NCBI GenBank assembly: GCA_001899145.1
Contig: MKVF01000018.1
Coordinates: forward strand, 372,001 to 436,000
Direction: 5' to 3'
Source of the DNA: Flavobacteriia bacterium 40-80
GTDB taxonomy: Bacteria > Bacteroidota > Bacteroidia > Flavobacteriales_D > Crocinitomicaceae
Length of the DNA: 64,000 nucleotides
Shown: piece after piece, positions 8,999 to 19,500 of the stretch
Numbering within the stretch: position 1 is the first letter of the stretch
How the letters are laid out: each line of letters opens with the position of its first letter
Made by a program: the position numbers and the translations under genes
Notes under the pieces: model-generated
The model's input: only the letters and a program-made list of their open reading frames with translations
Told to the model about the DNA's origin: nothing
Databases searched by the model: none

Positions 8999-9157
8999 CA
9001 ATTGATTTAAACAATTATTCAGCTTAAGATCCGTCACAAGGCGGATTTTTTGCCGGGAAGCGTTGTTGCACATTTCTTCCCTGATCTTCTTTATTCCTCG
9101 TTCTTTACCTGTTTTATACAAGATATTCTGTAATTTAGCTGACCTAAATTGACATAC

Positions 9158-10111
9158 ATGGGAAATCGTATTACGCAACTTTTTGGTATTCAGTATCCGG
9201 TTGTCCAGGCAGGAATGATCTGGTGCTCGGGCTGGGAGCTGGCAGCAGCTGTATCAAATGCCGGCGGGCTGGGAATCATCGGTTCCGGGTCTATGTATCC
9301 TGAGATCTTGGAAGAACACATTCAAAAGTGCAAAAAAGCAACAGATAGACCATTTGCCGTTAATCTTCCTATGCTCTATCCGGATATAGACAAGCATATT
9401 GAAACGATCATTAAATATAGAGTACCGGTTGTTTTTACATCCGCAGGAAACCCGAAAACATGGACTAAAAAGCTGCAGGGGCACGGAATAACAGTAGTAC
9501 ACGTGGTATCCAGCGTAAAATTCGCATTAAAAGCGCAGGAAGCAGGTGTTGATGCGGTTGTATGTGAAGGTTTTGAAGCAGGAGGACATAACGGACGCGA
9601 CGAAACGACCACTTTCTGCCTGGTTCCGATGGTGGCGAAAGAAGTTTCTATCCCCGTGATTGCTGCAGGCGGAATTGGAACAGGGCGTGGAATGCTGGCA
9701 GCGATGACCTTGGGAGCAGACGCAGTACAGATCGGAAGCCGGTTCATTGCAACACCGGAATCAAGTGCACATGAAAATTTTAAGAATTATATCCTGAATT
9801 CAAAAGAAGGAGATACCATGTTGTCACTGAAAGAGCTGACCCCTGTCCGTCTTTTGAAAAATGAGTTTTACAGGAAAGTGGAAGAAGCTTATCAGAACAA
9901 CGCGACTGTGGAAGAGCTGCATGCGTTGTTAGGCCGTGGCCGTGCTAAGAAGGGAATGTTTGAGGGAGATTTAATTGAAGGAGAGCTGGAAGTGGGGCAG
10001 GTTGCAGGATTGATTTCCGAAATAAAACCTGCTGCTGACGTGGTGAAGGAAATTATTGAAGAATACCGGTCAGCTTTAAATGAATTGAAAGAAGGAAAAC
10101 TGGATTTCTAA
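9158..10111 (+). CDS. Nitronate monooxygenase-like FMN enzyme (NMO/FabK family)
   Basis: 317 residues from ATG 9158; a TTG nine bases upstream is not needed. TIM-barrel NMO/FabK features are present. QYPVVQAGM lies at the N-terminus. EGFEAGGHNG carries the conserved His (H144). AAGGIGTGRGM and GADAVQIGSRF form the FMN phosphate site. Known members are nitronate monooxygenases or enoyl-ACP reductase II; the short C-terminal region makes NMO-like more likely, but the substrate is undecided. Flanked by a degenerate low-complexity spacer and the second M16 pair; no functional link is evident. Confidence 0.85.
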   Translation: MGNRITQLFGIQYPVVQAGMIWCSGWELAAAVSNAGGLGIIGSGSMYPEILEEHIQKCKKATDRPFAVNLPMLYPDIDKHIETIIKYRVPVVFTSAGNPKTWTKKLQGHGITVVHVVSSVKFALKAQEAGVDAVVCEGFEAGGHNGRDETTTFCLVPMVAKEVSIPVIAAGGIGTGRGMLAAMTLGADAVQIGSRFIATPESSAHENFKNYILNSKEGDTMLSLKELTPVRLLKNEFYRKVEEAYQNNATVEELHALLGRGRAKKGMFEGDLIEGELEVGQVAGLISEIKPAADVVKEIIEEYRSALNELKEGKLDF

Positions 10112-10194
10112 AACCTCATTTCAAAAGTCTAATATCTAACGTCTTATATCTTGTGTCTTGCAGTCCTAATATTCTAAAGTCCTAAAATCCAAAA
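10112..10194. repeat. Degenerate low-complexity spacer (tctaatatct/tcctaa words)
   Basis: Near-repeats of words such as gtctaatatct, gtcttatatct, gtcctaatattct, gtcctaaaatcc run from the nitronate monooxygenase stop to the next start. Similar degenerate word strings occur at 61960-62032. No hairpin or coding potential seen. Confidence 0.6.
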
Positions 10195-11433
10195 ATGATT
10201 AAATACGAAAAATTCCAATTACCAAACGGTTTGACTGTTATCTTTCACCAAGATAAAACAACACCGATGGCAGTTGTAAATACCCTTTACAAGGTCGGTG
10301 CACGTGACGAAGAATACGAAAAAACCGGGTTTGCTCATCTTTTTGAACATCTGATGTTCGGCGGCTCGGTGAATATTCCCGATTTTGACACGCCGCTGCA
10401 GCTGGCCGGCGGAGAGAATAATGCCTTCACTTCTAACGATATCACCAACTATTATGATGTTGTCCCAAAACAAAATATTGAAACGGCGCTCTGGCTGGAA
10501 TCAGACAGAATGCTTTCGCTGGCATTTACTCCCAAAAGCCTGGAAGTGCAGCGAAGTGTGGTAATCGAAGAATTTAAGCAACGCTATCTCAATCAGCCTT
10601 ATGGAGATGTCTGGCTTATGTTGAGAGAGCTGGCTTATAAAGAACATCCATATCGTTGGGCTACTATCGGCCGTGAGATCAGCCATATTGAGGAGGCAAC
10701 AATGGAAGATGTAAAAGCCTTCTTCAAAAAATATTACCATCCCTCCAATGCGATTTTATGCGTTGCGGGAGATTTTGAACTGACCGAGGTAAAACAGCTG
10801 GTTGAAAAATGGTACGGAGATATTCCTGCAGGAATCCCGGTGGTCCGTCAGTTGCCGGAAGAACCGGAACAGCAACTTTACTGTGAGCGCATTGTAGAGC
10901 AGAAAGTGCCGTCGGATGCGTTTTATTATGCTTTTAAAATGTGTGATCGTTTGTCAAAGGATTATTATGTGACGGACGTTCTGTCGGATTTATTAGGTTC
11001 GGATCATTCTTCCAGATTATATACTAAAATCAAAAAAGAACAGAAATTAGTTACCAGCATCAGCGCTTATATTACCGGTTCACTGGATGAAGGATTGCTG
11101 GTTATCTCAGGTAAGCTGGCTCCGGAAATTACATTCGGGCAGTTGGATGAAGCATTGTGGAACGTATTGGATGAGGTAAAAACGCAGGCTGTTGACAAGC
11201 AGGAGCTGACGCGCCTGAAAAATAAGATCAAGACATCGAAAGCATTTCAGGATAAAGCAATATTAAATCGGGCAATGAATTTATGTTATTTTGAATTGCT
11301 TGGAAATACGGAATTGATCAATGACGAGCTGTCATATTATGATAAAATTACCAGTGATGAATTACGCCGGGTTGCCGGAGAAATTTTAGAGAAAACCCAA
11401 TGTTCCCTGTTAAAAATCAAAGCCATCTCATGA
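10195..11433 (+). CDS. M16 zinc peptidase, catalytic subunit (no signal peptide)
   Basis: 412 residues. The HxxEH motif is H48-L-F-E51-H52 with the distal Glu in SVVIEEFKQR (about E125), so this is an active-type M16 subunit. No signal peptide: the protein opens with MIKYEKFQLPNGLTVIFHQD, directly at the first strand of the fold. That contrasts with the exported pair at 3753-7321. The stop overlaps the next start by four bases (ATGA), pointing to translational coupling with a partner subunit. Probably a cytoplasmic heterodimeric peptidase; substrate unknown. Confidence 0.92.
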   Translation: MIKYEKFQLPNGLTVIFHQDKTTPMAVVNTLYKVGARDEEYEKTGFAHLFEHLMFGGSVNIPDFDTPLQLAGGENNAFTSNDITNYYDVVPKQNIETALWLESDRMLSLAFTPKSLEVQRSVVIEEFKQRYLNQPYGDVWLMLRELAYKEHPYRWATIGREISHIEEATMEDVKAFFKKYYHPSNAILCVAGDFELTEVKQLVEKWYGDIPAGIPVVRQLPEEPEQQLYCERIVEQKVPSDAFYYAFKMCDRLSKDYYVTDVLSDLLGSDHSSRLYTKIKKEQKLVTSISAYITGSLDEGLLVISGKLAPEITFGQLDEALWNVLDEVKTQAVDKQELTRLKNKIKTSKAFQDKAILNRAMNLCYFELLGNTELINDELSYYDKITSDELRRVAGEILEKTQCSLLKIKAIS

Positions 11434-12686
11434 ACCGTACAGAAGCTCCGGCCTTACAGCCGATCGAAAAAATCAAGTTTATTTCTCCGGTAGTAAAAAC
11501 GTTTGGAGTACACAGCGAATTGCTGTGGATGAAGGAAGTAAATGATGAAACGGTACGCCTGGAGCTGCATTTCAATGCAGGTTCCATTCAAGGCGAATGC
11601 CTCGTAGCCGGAGCGGTGAACGCTTTATTGCTTTCCGGTACAAAAGAGAAATCAACCACACAGATCCATAATGAGCTGGCGCAGCTGGGAGCATTTGTAG
11701 ATACGGATGCAACAACGGAAGCAGCTGTGATTGCAGTTTATTGCCTCCGGGAACATTTAGACGCTGTATTGGAAATTTTAATTGATGCCGTTGAAAATGT
11801 TGCTTTTCCCCAGCAGGAGCTGGAAGATCTGATCCGTGACCGTAAACAGTCATTTCTGGTAAATTCCCAAAAGGTGGGCATGGCGGCAAAACGTCTGTTT
11901 ACGGGAGAATTCTTTTCAAATGATAAACGTTACGGGCGCGTAATTCAGCTGGAAGATTATGATACTCTGACCGTTAAAAAGCTAAAGGAATTCCACCGGC
12001 AGTTTTACCTGAAAGGATTGAAGAGGATAGTGTGTGTGGCGAATACGGAAGAATCTCTGCTTATGAAATGGACAGATCGCCTTGCAATCTGGAGCGATCA
12101 GAATGCTACTTCGTTCATTTCCGAAATAAAGAATACTCCGGTTGATTTATATGAAGAACGAGAAGACGCAATGCAGACCGCTATCAGGATCGGGATGCCT
12201 ATGTTTAATAAAAAAGCGGAAGATTACACAGGAATGTATGTCTTGCAAACAATCCTGGGAGATTATTTCGGAAGCCGCCTGATGTCCAACCTTCGTGAGG
12301 ATAAAGGTTATACTTACGGAGCAGGAACAGCTGTCGTTGAAACGTATAAGACAGGCTACCTGATTATCGGGACAGAAGTGAAGAAAGAAGCACAGGCAGA
12401 TGCTATTCTGCAGATAAAACACGAAATCAATAGATTAAGAGAAGAGCTTGTGGGTGAGGAAGAGCTACAGCTGGTAAAGAACTATATCCTGGGACAGTTG
12501 TTGAAAAACGCAGACGGCAGCAATGCATTGACTGATTTGTTTCTGGCGGTGCATATTTATGGAATGACACTGGATTTTTATAATGAATTCATTGAAAAAG
12601 TGAGAAGTATATCCGCAGAAGAACTATTGCGGTTGGCACAGGAATGCCTGCGGCTGGAAAATATGACGATGATCAGGGTCGGATAG
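11430..12686 (+). CDS. M16 peptidase-like partner subunit
   Basis: 418 residues from ATG 11430, chosen because it overlaps the upstream stop as ATGA; the frame extends to 11400 without need. HxxEH is missing (the equivalent region reads VAGAVNALLLSGTKEKS), whereas NLREDKGYTYGAGTAVVE, the R/Y signature of partner subunits, is present. No signal peptide. It should pair with the catalytic subunit encoded just upstream, as in other M16B heterodimers. Confidence 0.9.
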   Translation: MNRTEAPALQPIEKIKFISPVVKTFGVHSELLWMKEVNDETVRLELHFNAGSIQGECLVAGAVNALLLSGTKEKSTTQIHNELAQLGAFVDTDATTEAAVIAVYCLREHLDAVLEILIDAVENVAFPQQELEDLIRDRKQSFLVNSQKVGMAAKRLFTGEFFSNDKRYGRVIQLEDYDTLTVKKLKEFHRQFYLKGLKRIVCVANTEESLLMKWTDRLAIWSDQNATSFISEIKNTPVDLYEEREDAMQTAIRIGMPMFNKKAEDYTGMYVLQTILGDYFGSRLMSNLREDKGYTYGAGTAVVETYKTGYLIIGTEVKKEAQADAILQIKHEINRLREELVGEEELQLVKNYILGQLLKNADGSNALTDLFLAVHIYGMTLDFYNEFIEKVRSISAEELLRLAQECLRLENMTMIRVG

Positions 12687-12817
12687 GAGATGCTTCAACA
12701 ATCCGCATCATGCAATTTCATTTTTTAGAAATAAGCCTTGAGATAGATTGAAAACAGACTTAATACCATTTTATAAAGGATTAATATTAGGGTAATGCCA
12801 TTACAATAAGAGCGGCA

Positions 12818-12825
12818 TAGCTTTG
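12818..12825 (+). promoter_or_regulatory. -7 box (tagctttg) upstream of T9SS cargo gene
   Basis: Exact TAnnTTTG match 28 bases upstream of the ATG at 12854. No convincing -33 TTG at the expected distance, so support rests on the -7 box alone. Confidence 0.4.
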
Positions 12826-12853
12826 CAGAGAACAATTATAAACCTCTGTTTCT

Positions 12854-15800
12854 ATGACGCGAGTTGCCCTATTCGGAAAGAAAAATACCAGCTTAAAAAG
12901 CTGTTTTTCTGTTTGTTTCGCATTGTTTTTGCTCCTTCTTTGCGGCAAGGCGCTGGGACAGACAGAAACACTGAGAATCAGCCGTAGTAGTTTTGCGAAT
13001 GGTGCTTTGGATTATGGTACGGAGGACAACTGGACGGCTACTTCTTCTGGTGGTGATATAATCTCGGGAAAAGCAGATATATATTCTTCCAACGGTCAGA
13101 CAACGCTACAAATGAGAAATAGCGATGCTCCTCATCCTTACAATTCTGTTGCTTTGCCCGGAGCTATTACCAAAATCACAATAAAAAAAGCATCGGGAAC
13201 AAACCGGGGCTGGACCCCTTATTTAGCGACAAGCGAGCTGACATCTTCTGCCGGAGGAGTTTCCCAGGGAAGCAAGACGGTTTCAGGAACTTCTACCTGG
13301 ACAGTGGATGAAAGTGATAACTACAGGTATTTTTATCTGAACCTGGCAGGAGGTGCATTTTTTGCTGACTATATTGAAATAGAATATAAGAAAGCTTCCT
13401 GCGCCACACCCGATGCGCTTGTTTTTGAAATACAGCCTTCTACTGTAGCGCAAAATGCAACAATGAGTTCGGTAAAAGTAAAAGCGGTATGTTCCGGAAC
13501 AGGTGCTACTGCTGCATCTTATTCAGGGAATATCACCTTGACTCTTAATGCGCCGGGATGTGGCTATACTACCCAGACAGTTGCTGCTGTAAATGGTATA
13601 GCAACCTTTTCGAATATCAAGATAGTGAGAAGCCCGCAATCTAATTTGAAATTTACAGCTTCCGCAAACGGATTCTCCGCTGTGATAAGTAATACTTTTA
13701 ACGTTACAGTTCCAAGTGTTACACCTGTCGTGTCGACAATTACTCAAAATAACTTTGATGCTAATACTTCATGGAATTATACAATCGGAACACCTGTTAC
13801 TGTCGGTTCAGGTGGTTCATCCGGCTCTGATGTGACGGGAGTTTCGTCTGTGAGCGGTAATAATGTTTTAAGAAAATCCTATTCGGCAAATAATGGTTCC
13901 GGTGAAAGAGGAAGTACGAATACCGTAACTTTTGACAATGTTTCCGGTTTATCGGGCTATGATCAGGTAGAATTTTCTTTTCAGGTATTTTCTTATGGTT
14001 CCGGAAGTGGTGGTGGAAACGATAAAGATGAAGATTTTCTTCTGGAAGTATCTACAAATAACGGAGCCGACTGGAGTCCTGTGTTGACGAAAAAAGGATA
14101 TTCCAACTGTACATTTGGCTTGTCTTCTTCTCCGGTTACCTCATTAAATATAGCTACTCACGTAATTTATTCCACAAGTGCCTGCGATACGAAAAGTGCT
14201 TTTAAGCTGGTTTTATCAGGAATTTCGCAGTTTCGGTTCCGTATTACAGCGACCAATAACCGTTCAGAGGAAAACTGGGCAATAGATAATGTGCTCTTCA
14301 AAGGAACAACTATTCCTTCAGGCGCCGCTTTTAATCTGCCTACGGTTGAGGTTGTTGATAACTTTACTGTTTGTAATGGAGAATATGCGCAGCTGGATGC
14401 AGATGTAAGTTCTTTTCAGGCACCGCTTTCATTCCTGTGGACGAATGCTTCCCGACTGAACGATGCAACACTGCAGAATCCATTGGCATTGCCATCAGGT
14501 GCCGCCCAGACATTCACTGTTACAGTTACCGATGCTCATGGATGCAAAGCAACAGATAATGTTACAGTCACTAATTACGGTTACGGAGGAACAGCTGGTT
14601 TATGGACAGGCGCAGAAGATGATAACTGGTTTAACTGCAGGAACTGGAGTGATGGAAAAATTCCCGGCATAACGACAGGTGTAATCATTAATCAGACAGC
14701 TGCCAATCCATGCAGAATAACAGATGACCCTGCAGAATGCAGATCATTGTCTATTATTTCAACTAATTCCACTCATCCTGACCTGACAATTGAAACAACC
14801 GGTTCTTTAATTGTTGCTGCAGATGTATTAATTAATAAGACAGCGGGAAGTGGTACTTCTAAGCTGATATTGAAAGATCTGGCAGAATTCAGCTGCAGAA
14901 ATCTTACAATTCAGGGATATTCTTCCGGAGGAGGAAATGCCAAGCTGGAACACGAATTCAATACAACAACCTGTACTGTTTTGGGAAATCTGACAATTAA
15001 CCCAGGAGGAGAGCTGGACCTTAGCGACGGAGATGACCTTACAAATGATGGAATGATCTATTTACATGGAAATTTCAATAATCAGGCAACAGCATCAGAT
15101 TTCAAACAGTCGACTTCTACTATTGTTTTTGCAGGGGCAACTGATCAGACTGTTTCTACTGCCGGATTCAATGAAGTGTTTGCTGCTGTCAGGCTGGAAA
15201 AACCGACAGGTGATGTTCTGCTGAACAATTCTATAGAAGTGGAGAAAACAACAGACTTTATCAGCGGAGATTTCATCACGGGAAATAATCTGTTTATTTT
15301 CAAAGATAATTCGGGTTATTCAGGCGTAAGTGATGCGAGTCATATAAATGGGAATGTGAGAAAGATAGGAAATGATGCATTCACATTTCCGATAGGAGAC
15401 GGAACCTATCATCGTCCTGCGGCAATTACAGCCCCTTCTAACGTTTCCGATCATTTTACGGCATATTATGTGTTTTCTGATCCTCATCCGGTATACAATG
15501 AAAATCAGAAAGATATTTCTCTGGATCATATCAGCTCCTGTGAGTACTGGATGATAAACAGAACCAACGGATCTTCGAATGTTCAGGTACAGCTGAGCTG
15601 GAATGCTAATACCTCTTGCGGAATAACAGCTTTGAGCGATTTACGGGTTGCGCGTTGGAACGGCAGTAACTGGAGCGATCATGGAAATGTAAATGTATCA
15701 GGAAACCTGCTGGAAGGAGCGATCTGGTCAAATGTAATTACAGCTTTCAGCCCTTTTACACTGGCATCTGTAACAGCAGCGAACCCGCTTCCGATCCAGC

Positions 15801-16342
15801 TGCTTTCTTTTCAAGTCGCATGTGAAAATAACCAGAGGGTTGCTGTCAGCTGGTCAACGGCAACGGAAACAAACAACGAGAGATTTCTCGTGGAGAAATC
15901 TTCCGATGCAGCGAATTGGGAGCTTGTTCAAGAAATAAAAGGACAGGGAAATTCAAGTGAGCTGACGGAATATGAAATTACAGACAGAAAACTAATGAAT
16001 GAAATCACTTACTATCGTTTGACTCAGGTAGATTTTGACGGAAAACAAACGATATACAACGCGTTGAGTACCGTATGTGAAGGAACGGAAACGGTGCTGA
16101 TTTACCCGAATCCTGCTTCTTCTCTGATAAATGTTGAGATCAATAATAGCATTTCAGGCGGCGAGATTAGTGTTTCTCTTGTTACCATGGACGGAAAAGT
16201 AGTCGGGCAGCACCAGCTTAAAGCAGGCAGTGAAAACATCCTTGTAACATTTGATGTGCAATCCCTGGCATCAGGAATGTATTTTATTCATCTCCAAGAT
16301 GCAGAAGGGATATTCAGGGCAGAAAAAGTACAGGTAAAATAG
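12854..16342 (+). CDS. Large secreted surface protein with T9SS type A sorting domain
   Basis: 1162 residues with an N-terminal signal peptide (hydrophobic SVCFALFLLLLCGKALGQ, about residues 18-36). The first ~160 residues look like a beta-sandwich (fibre-like TLRISRSSF...). An Ig-like segment follows (180-280), then a jelly-roll-like segment (about 295-490). Next comes a SprB/PKD-like stretch (FTVCNGEYAQLDADVSS...TVTDAHGCKATDNVTV, 500-575), then repeat-poor beta-rich sequence. Residues 977-1162 are a module NPLPIQLLSF...YPNPASSLINVEI...GMYFIHL...EKVQVK ending in a type A sorting signal, which directs export through the T9SS and attachment or release at the surface. No catalytic motif recognised. 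It is followed by a larger gene with the same module. Confidence 0.88.
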   Translation: MTRVALFGKKNTSLKSCFSVCFALFLLLLCGKALGQTETLRISRSSFANGALDYGTEDNWTATSSGGDIISGKADIYSSNGQTTLQMRNSDAPHPYNSVALPGAITKITIKKASGTNRGWTPYLATSELTSSAGGVSQGSKTVSGTSTWTVDESDNYRYFYLNLAGGAFFADYIEIEYKKASCATPDALVFEIQPSTVAQNATMSSVKVKAVCSGTGATAASYSGNITLTLNAPGCGYTTQTVAAVNGIATFSNIKIVRSPQSNLKFTASANGFSAVISNTFNVTVPSVTPVVSTITQNNFDANTSWNYTIGTPVTVGSGGSSGSDVTGVSSVSGNNVLRKSYSANNGSGERGSTNTVTFDNVSGLSGYDQVEFSFQVFSYGSGSGGGNDKDEDFLLEVSTNNGADWSPVLTKKGYSNCTFGLSSSPVTSLNIATHVIYSTSACDTKSAFKLVLSGISQFRFRITATNNRSEENWAIDNVLFKGTTIPSGAAFNLPTVEVVDNFTVCNGEYAQLDADVSSFQAPLSFLWTNASRLNDATLQNPLALPSGAAQTFTVTVTDAHGCKATDNVTVTNYGYGGTAGLWTGAEDDNWFNCRNWSDGKIPGITTGVIINQTAANPCRITDDPAECRSLSIISTNSTHPDLTIETTGSLIVAADVLINKTAGSGTSKLILKDLAEFSCRNLTIQGYSSGGGNAKLEHEFNTTTCTVLGNLTINPGGELDLSDGDDLTNDGMIYLHGNFNNQATASDFKQSTSTIVFAGATDQTVSTAGFNEVFAAVRLEKPTGDVLLNNSIEVEKTTDFISGDFITGNNLFIFKDNSGYSGVSDASHINGNVRKIGNDAFTFPIGDGTYHRPAAITAPSNVSDHFTAYYVFSDPHPVYNENQKDISLDHISSCEYWMINRTNGSSNVQVQLSWNANTSCGITALSDLRVARWNGSNWSDHGNVNVSGNLLEGAIWSNVITAFSPFTLASVTAANPLPIQLLSFQVACENNQRVAVSWSTATETNNERFLVEKSSDAANWELVQEIKGQGNSSELTEYEITDRKLMNEITYYRLTQVDFDGKQTIYNALSTVCEGTETVLIYPNPASSLINVEINNSISGGEISVSLVTMDGKVVGQHQLKAGSENILVTFDVQSLASGMYFIHLQDAEGIFRAEKVQVK

Positions 16343-16523
16343 AGGAGATATATAAAAAATGAACCATAATGATTCATAGTTAACCTTCATTGTTTGGTTG
16401 TTACCGAATGTTAATAAATATGTTTTTGTGTTAACTTATTGTTTTTCAGTAATTAAATAATTTTCAATTTTATCCAATTGTTAAGAATCAGGCAGATATA
16501 TTTTAAAAAAGTATAAACTATTT

Positions 16524-16531
16524 TATATTTG
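16524..16531 (+). promoter_or_regulatory. -7 box (tatatttg) upstream of giant T9SS gene
   Basis: Exact TAnnTTTG match 50 bases before the ATG at 16582, in a 239-base intergenic region. No clear -33 element. Confidence 0.4.
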
Positions 16532-16581
16532 TTTTTATGTATCCGATCAGGAGCACATAATATTCAGACAATTCGATATCT

Positions 16582-19500
16582 ATGAGATTATTTTACGCAT
16601 CTGCTAACCGCTTTTACACGATCCTTTTCGCTCTTATTTTATCACTTTTTCTGGTAAAAGGGAATACTTGGGGACAGACTGCTTCTGTTACAACAAGACC
16701 AAGTCATATTGACTTATCGAATTCAACCTCTGAAAGTGCCATTTTGATGACTTTATCCGGCTATTCTTCTAATGATGCCAGATATAGAATCTACAATGGG
16801 GGCAATCAGTATAATTGCTGGGATGAATCAACTAATGCTTATGTTGCGGCAACAGGATATGGTGCAGGGCCTAAAGTTGTTGGATCTCCCACTTCTACCA
16901 CAACCTTCTGGATATTGTTCCAAATAGGAACAAATACTACTTCCGCTGGATCCTATAGAGACAGACTAGGTACAGGGTATTCATCAAATTATCAGACAAC
17001 AACATTGCCATCTGCAACAGGATTTACTACATCTTCCTATAATTTAACGGGTACAATTGCCGGATGCGCAGCAAATCCTTTAACTAAAAAATATGTGGTC
17101 TTAGGATTTGATGCAACAAGCGGGGGAAATTTAATTGTAGCCTCTTCTACGGCGCTGACTTCCGGAACATTCAGTCTTTCTGCCCCTAATTCAATAACAA
17201 TAAGAAGGGTAGAGATTAGATCAATTTCAAATGATATTTTAAGTACTACCACAGGTACTTGGTCTAGTTCAACCAATATAGGTGCTTCAATTTCAATTTG
17301 CTCATATACTGTGACTTATAATTCTAATGGCGGTTCGGGTACCATGTCTAATCAAACGGCCTCAACGGCAACGAATCTGACATCGAATACATTCACCCGT
17401 TCCGGTTACATTTTTTCCGGCTGGAATACAGCGTCTAACGGTTCCGGTACAGCTTATGCCGATGGTGCGAGCTACCCTTTTACTGCAAGCACTACTTTAT
17501 ATGCTCAATGGACGGCAGTCGGCGGGCATACAGTGACCTTTAACGGGAATGGCGGAACAGGAAGCATGGCCTCTCAAAATGCCAGCTCGGCAACGAATCT
17601 GACATCGAATACATTCACCCGTTCCGGTTACACTTTTTCCGGCTGGAATACGGCATCCAACGGTTCCGGTATAGCTTATGCCAATGGAGTTTCCTATAAT
17701 TTTGCCGCTGATCTGACACTGTATGCACAGTGGTCAGCTAATATAAATACGATTACGTTCGATGCCAATGGCGGAACGGGGACAATGGCCAGTCAAAGCT
17801 TAGCGACAGACGCCACAGCCAATCTGAATACAAATTCATTTACCCGTACAGGCTATACCTTTGCAGGATGGGCAACAACTGCCGGAGGAGCTGTAGCCTA
17901 TACGAATGCGGCTTCCTACACGATGGGGACTTCCAATGTTACTTTATATGCTAAATGGACCGTTAATAATTACACCATTACATTTGACGGGAACGGTTCA
18001 ACAGGAGGCTCAATGTCAAATCAGGCCATTGTTGCTTTCGCCAGTGCGAATTTGACAGCGAATGCTTTTACACGAACGGGATATACGTTTTCAGGCTGGA
18101 ATACAGCCTCCGACGGAAGTGGAACAAGTTATGCCAACAGCGCATCGTACACCATGGGAACAGTCAATGTGACATTGTATGCACAGTGGACAGTTTATGT
18201 GGGGCCGTGCTTAGATGATAATTTTAATTCCGGTTACGGAAACTGGACTCTTGGGTCAGGTACATATCAAAATGCAACAGCTGGTTTAAGTAGTAATGGA
18301 ACGGGTTTTAATTCTACTGGTGATGATATTATTACAACAGTTTCAATTTCAAATCCCTCATCTATCTCATTTCAAGGAGCTGCTTCTGGTTCGACTTCAA
18401 GTTTTACTATTAAGGTTCAATATGCAACTAGTTCATCTGGACCATGGACTGATGAAGTAACACTTACAGCAAATGGTTCAAATACAGGTACTATTACCAG
18501 CACATGGAATTTATTTAACTTTCCACTTGTTTCAGGAGCTCATTTTTTAAGAATCATAATGAGCGCAAGATCAATTGGAAGTTTTTATCTGGACGATGTT
18601 CAGATTTTCTGTGCTCCTTTGTCTCCGGCACTTGAAGTTTCAACCACCACTTTAACAGGATTGGATTATACAGTCGGTTTTGGTCCATCGGCTGTACAGA
18701 CATTGACGCTGACCGGAAGTAATTTAGATGGTTCAGATGTTGAATTGATCACAGGAAACAACGATTTTGAAATTTCAGCAGATAATTCAACTTTTTCAGA
18801 TTATATCAACTTGGGAGCTTACAACGGAGCTTCCCAAACAATTTATGTGCGCTTAAAATCAGGGCTTCCCGTTAATTCTTACACAGATGTGATCTTAATC
18901 GCTGGAGGAGGAGTGGATATTGCGGATGAACCGGAAGTGAATATTTCAGGAAATGTAGTTCCTGTCGTTGCTCCTGTTATAACAAGTTCTGTTACACAGA
19001 CTGTTTCTTATGGAAGTACAGTATCTTATCAGATCACGGCATCAAATACTCCGACTTCATTCAGCGCTGCTAATCTGCCTGCAGGGCTGAGCGTGAATGC
19101 CGCTACAGGAATTATTTCAGGAACCGTGACAGAAAATGTGGGAACTGTTTTGACAACAATTACGGCGACAAATTCAGCAGGATCCGATAATAAAACATTA
19201 ACCTGGACGATCACTCCGAAAACCTTAACTATTTCAGGCCTGACAGGAACAGATAAAGTATATGACGGGACCACTGCTGCTTCTGTTTCAGGAACAGTGG
19301 TGTTAAATGGGATTGTAGGTTCAGATAATGTGACTGTATCAGGAACCGGAACCGGACTTTTTGATGATAAAAATGTCGGAACAGGGAAAACGATTACTGT
19401 TTCAGGCTATACACTTTCCGGTACTAAAGCAGGAAATTATACACTTACACAACCTGCAGCAACAGCTAATATCACCGTAAAAACATTGACCGTAACAGGG

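Noticed and set aside
19029-19274. Minus-strand open frames inside the giant T9SS gene
   Set aside because: They mirror the repetitive Thr/Ser/Val codons of the sense gene, show no family features and no start context.
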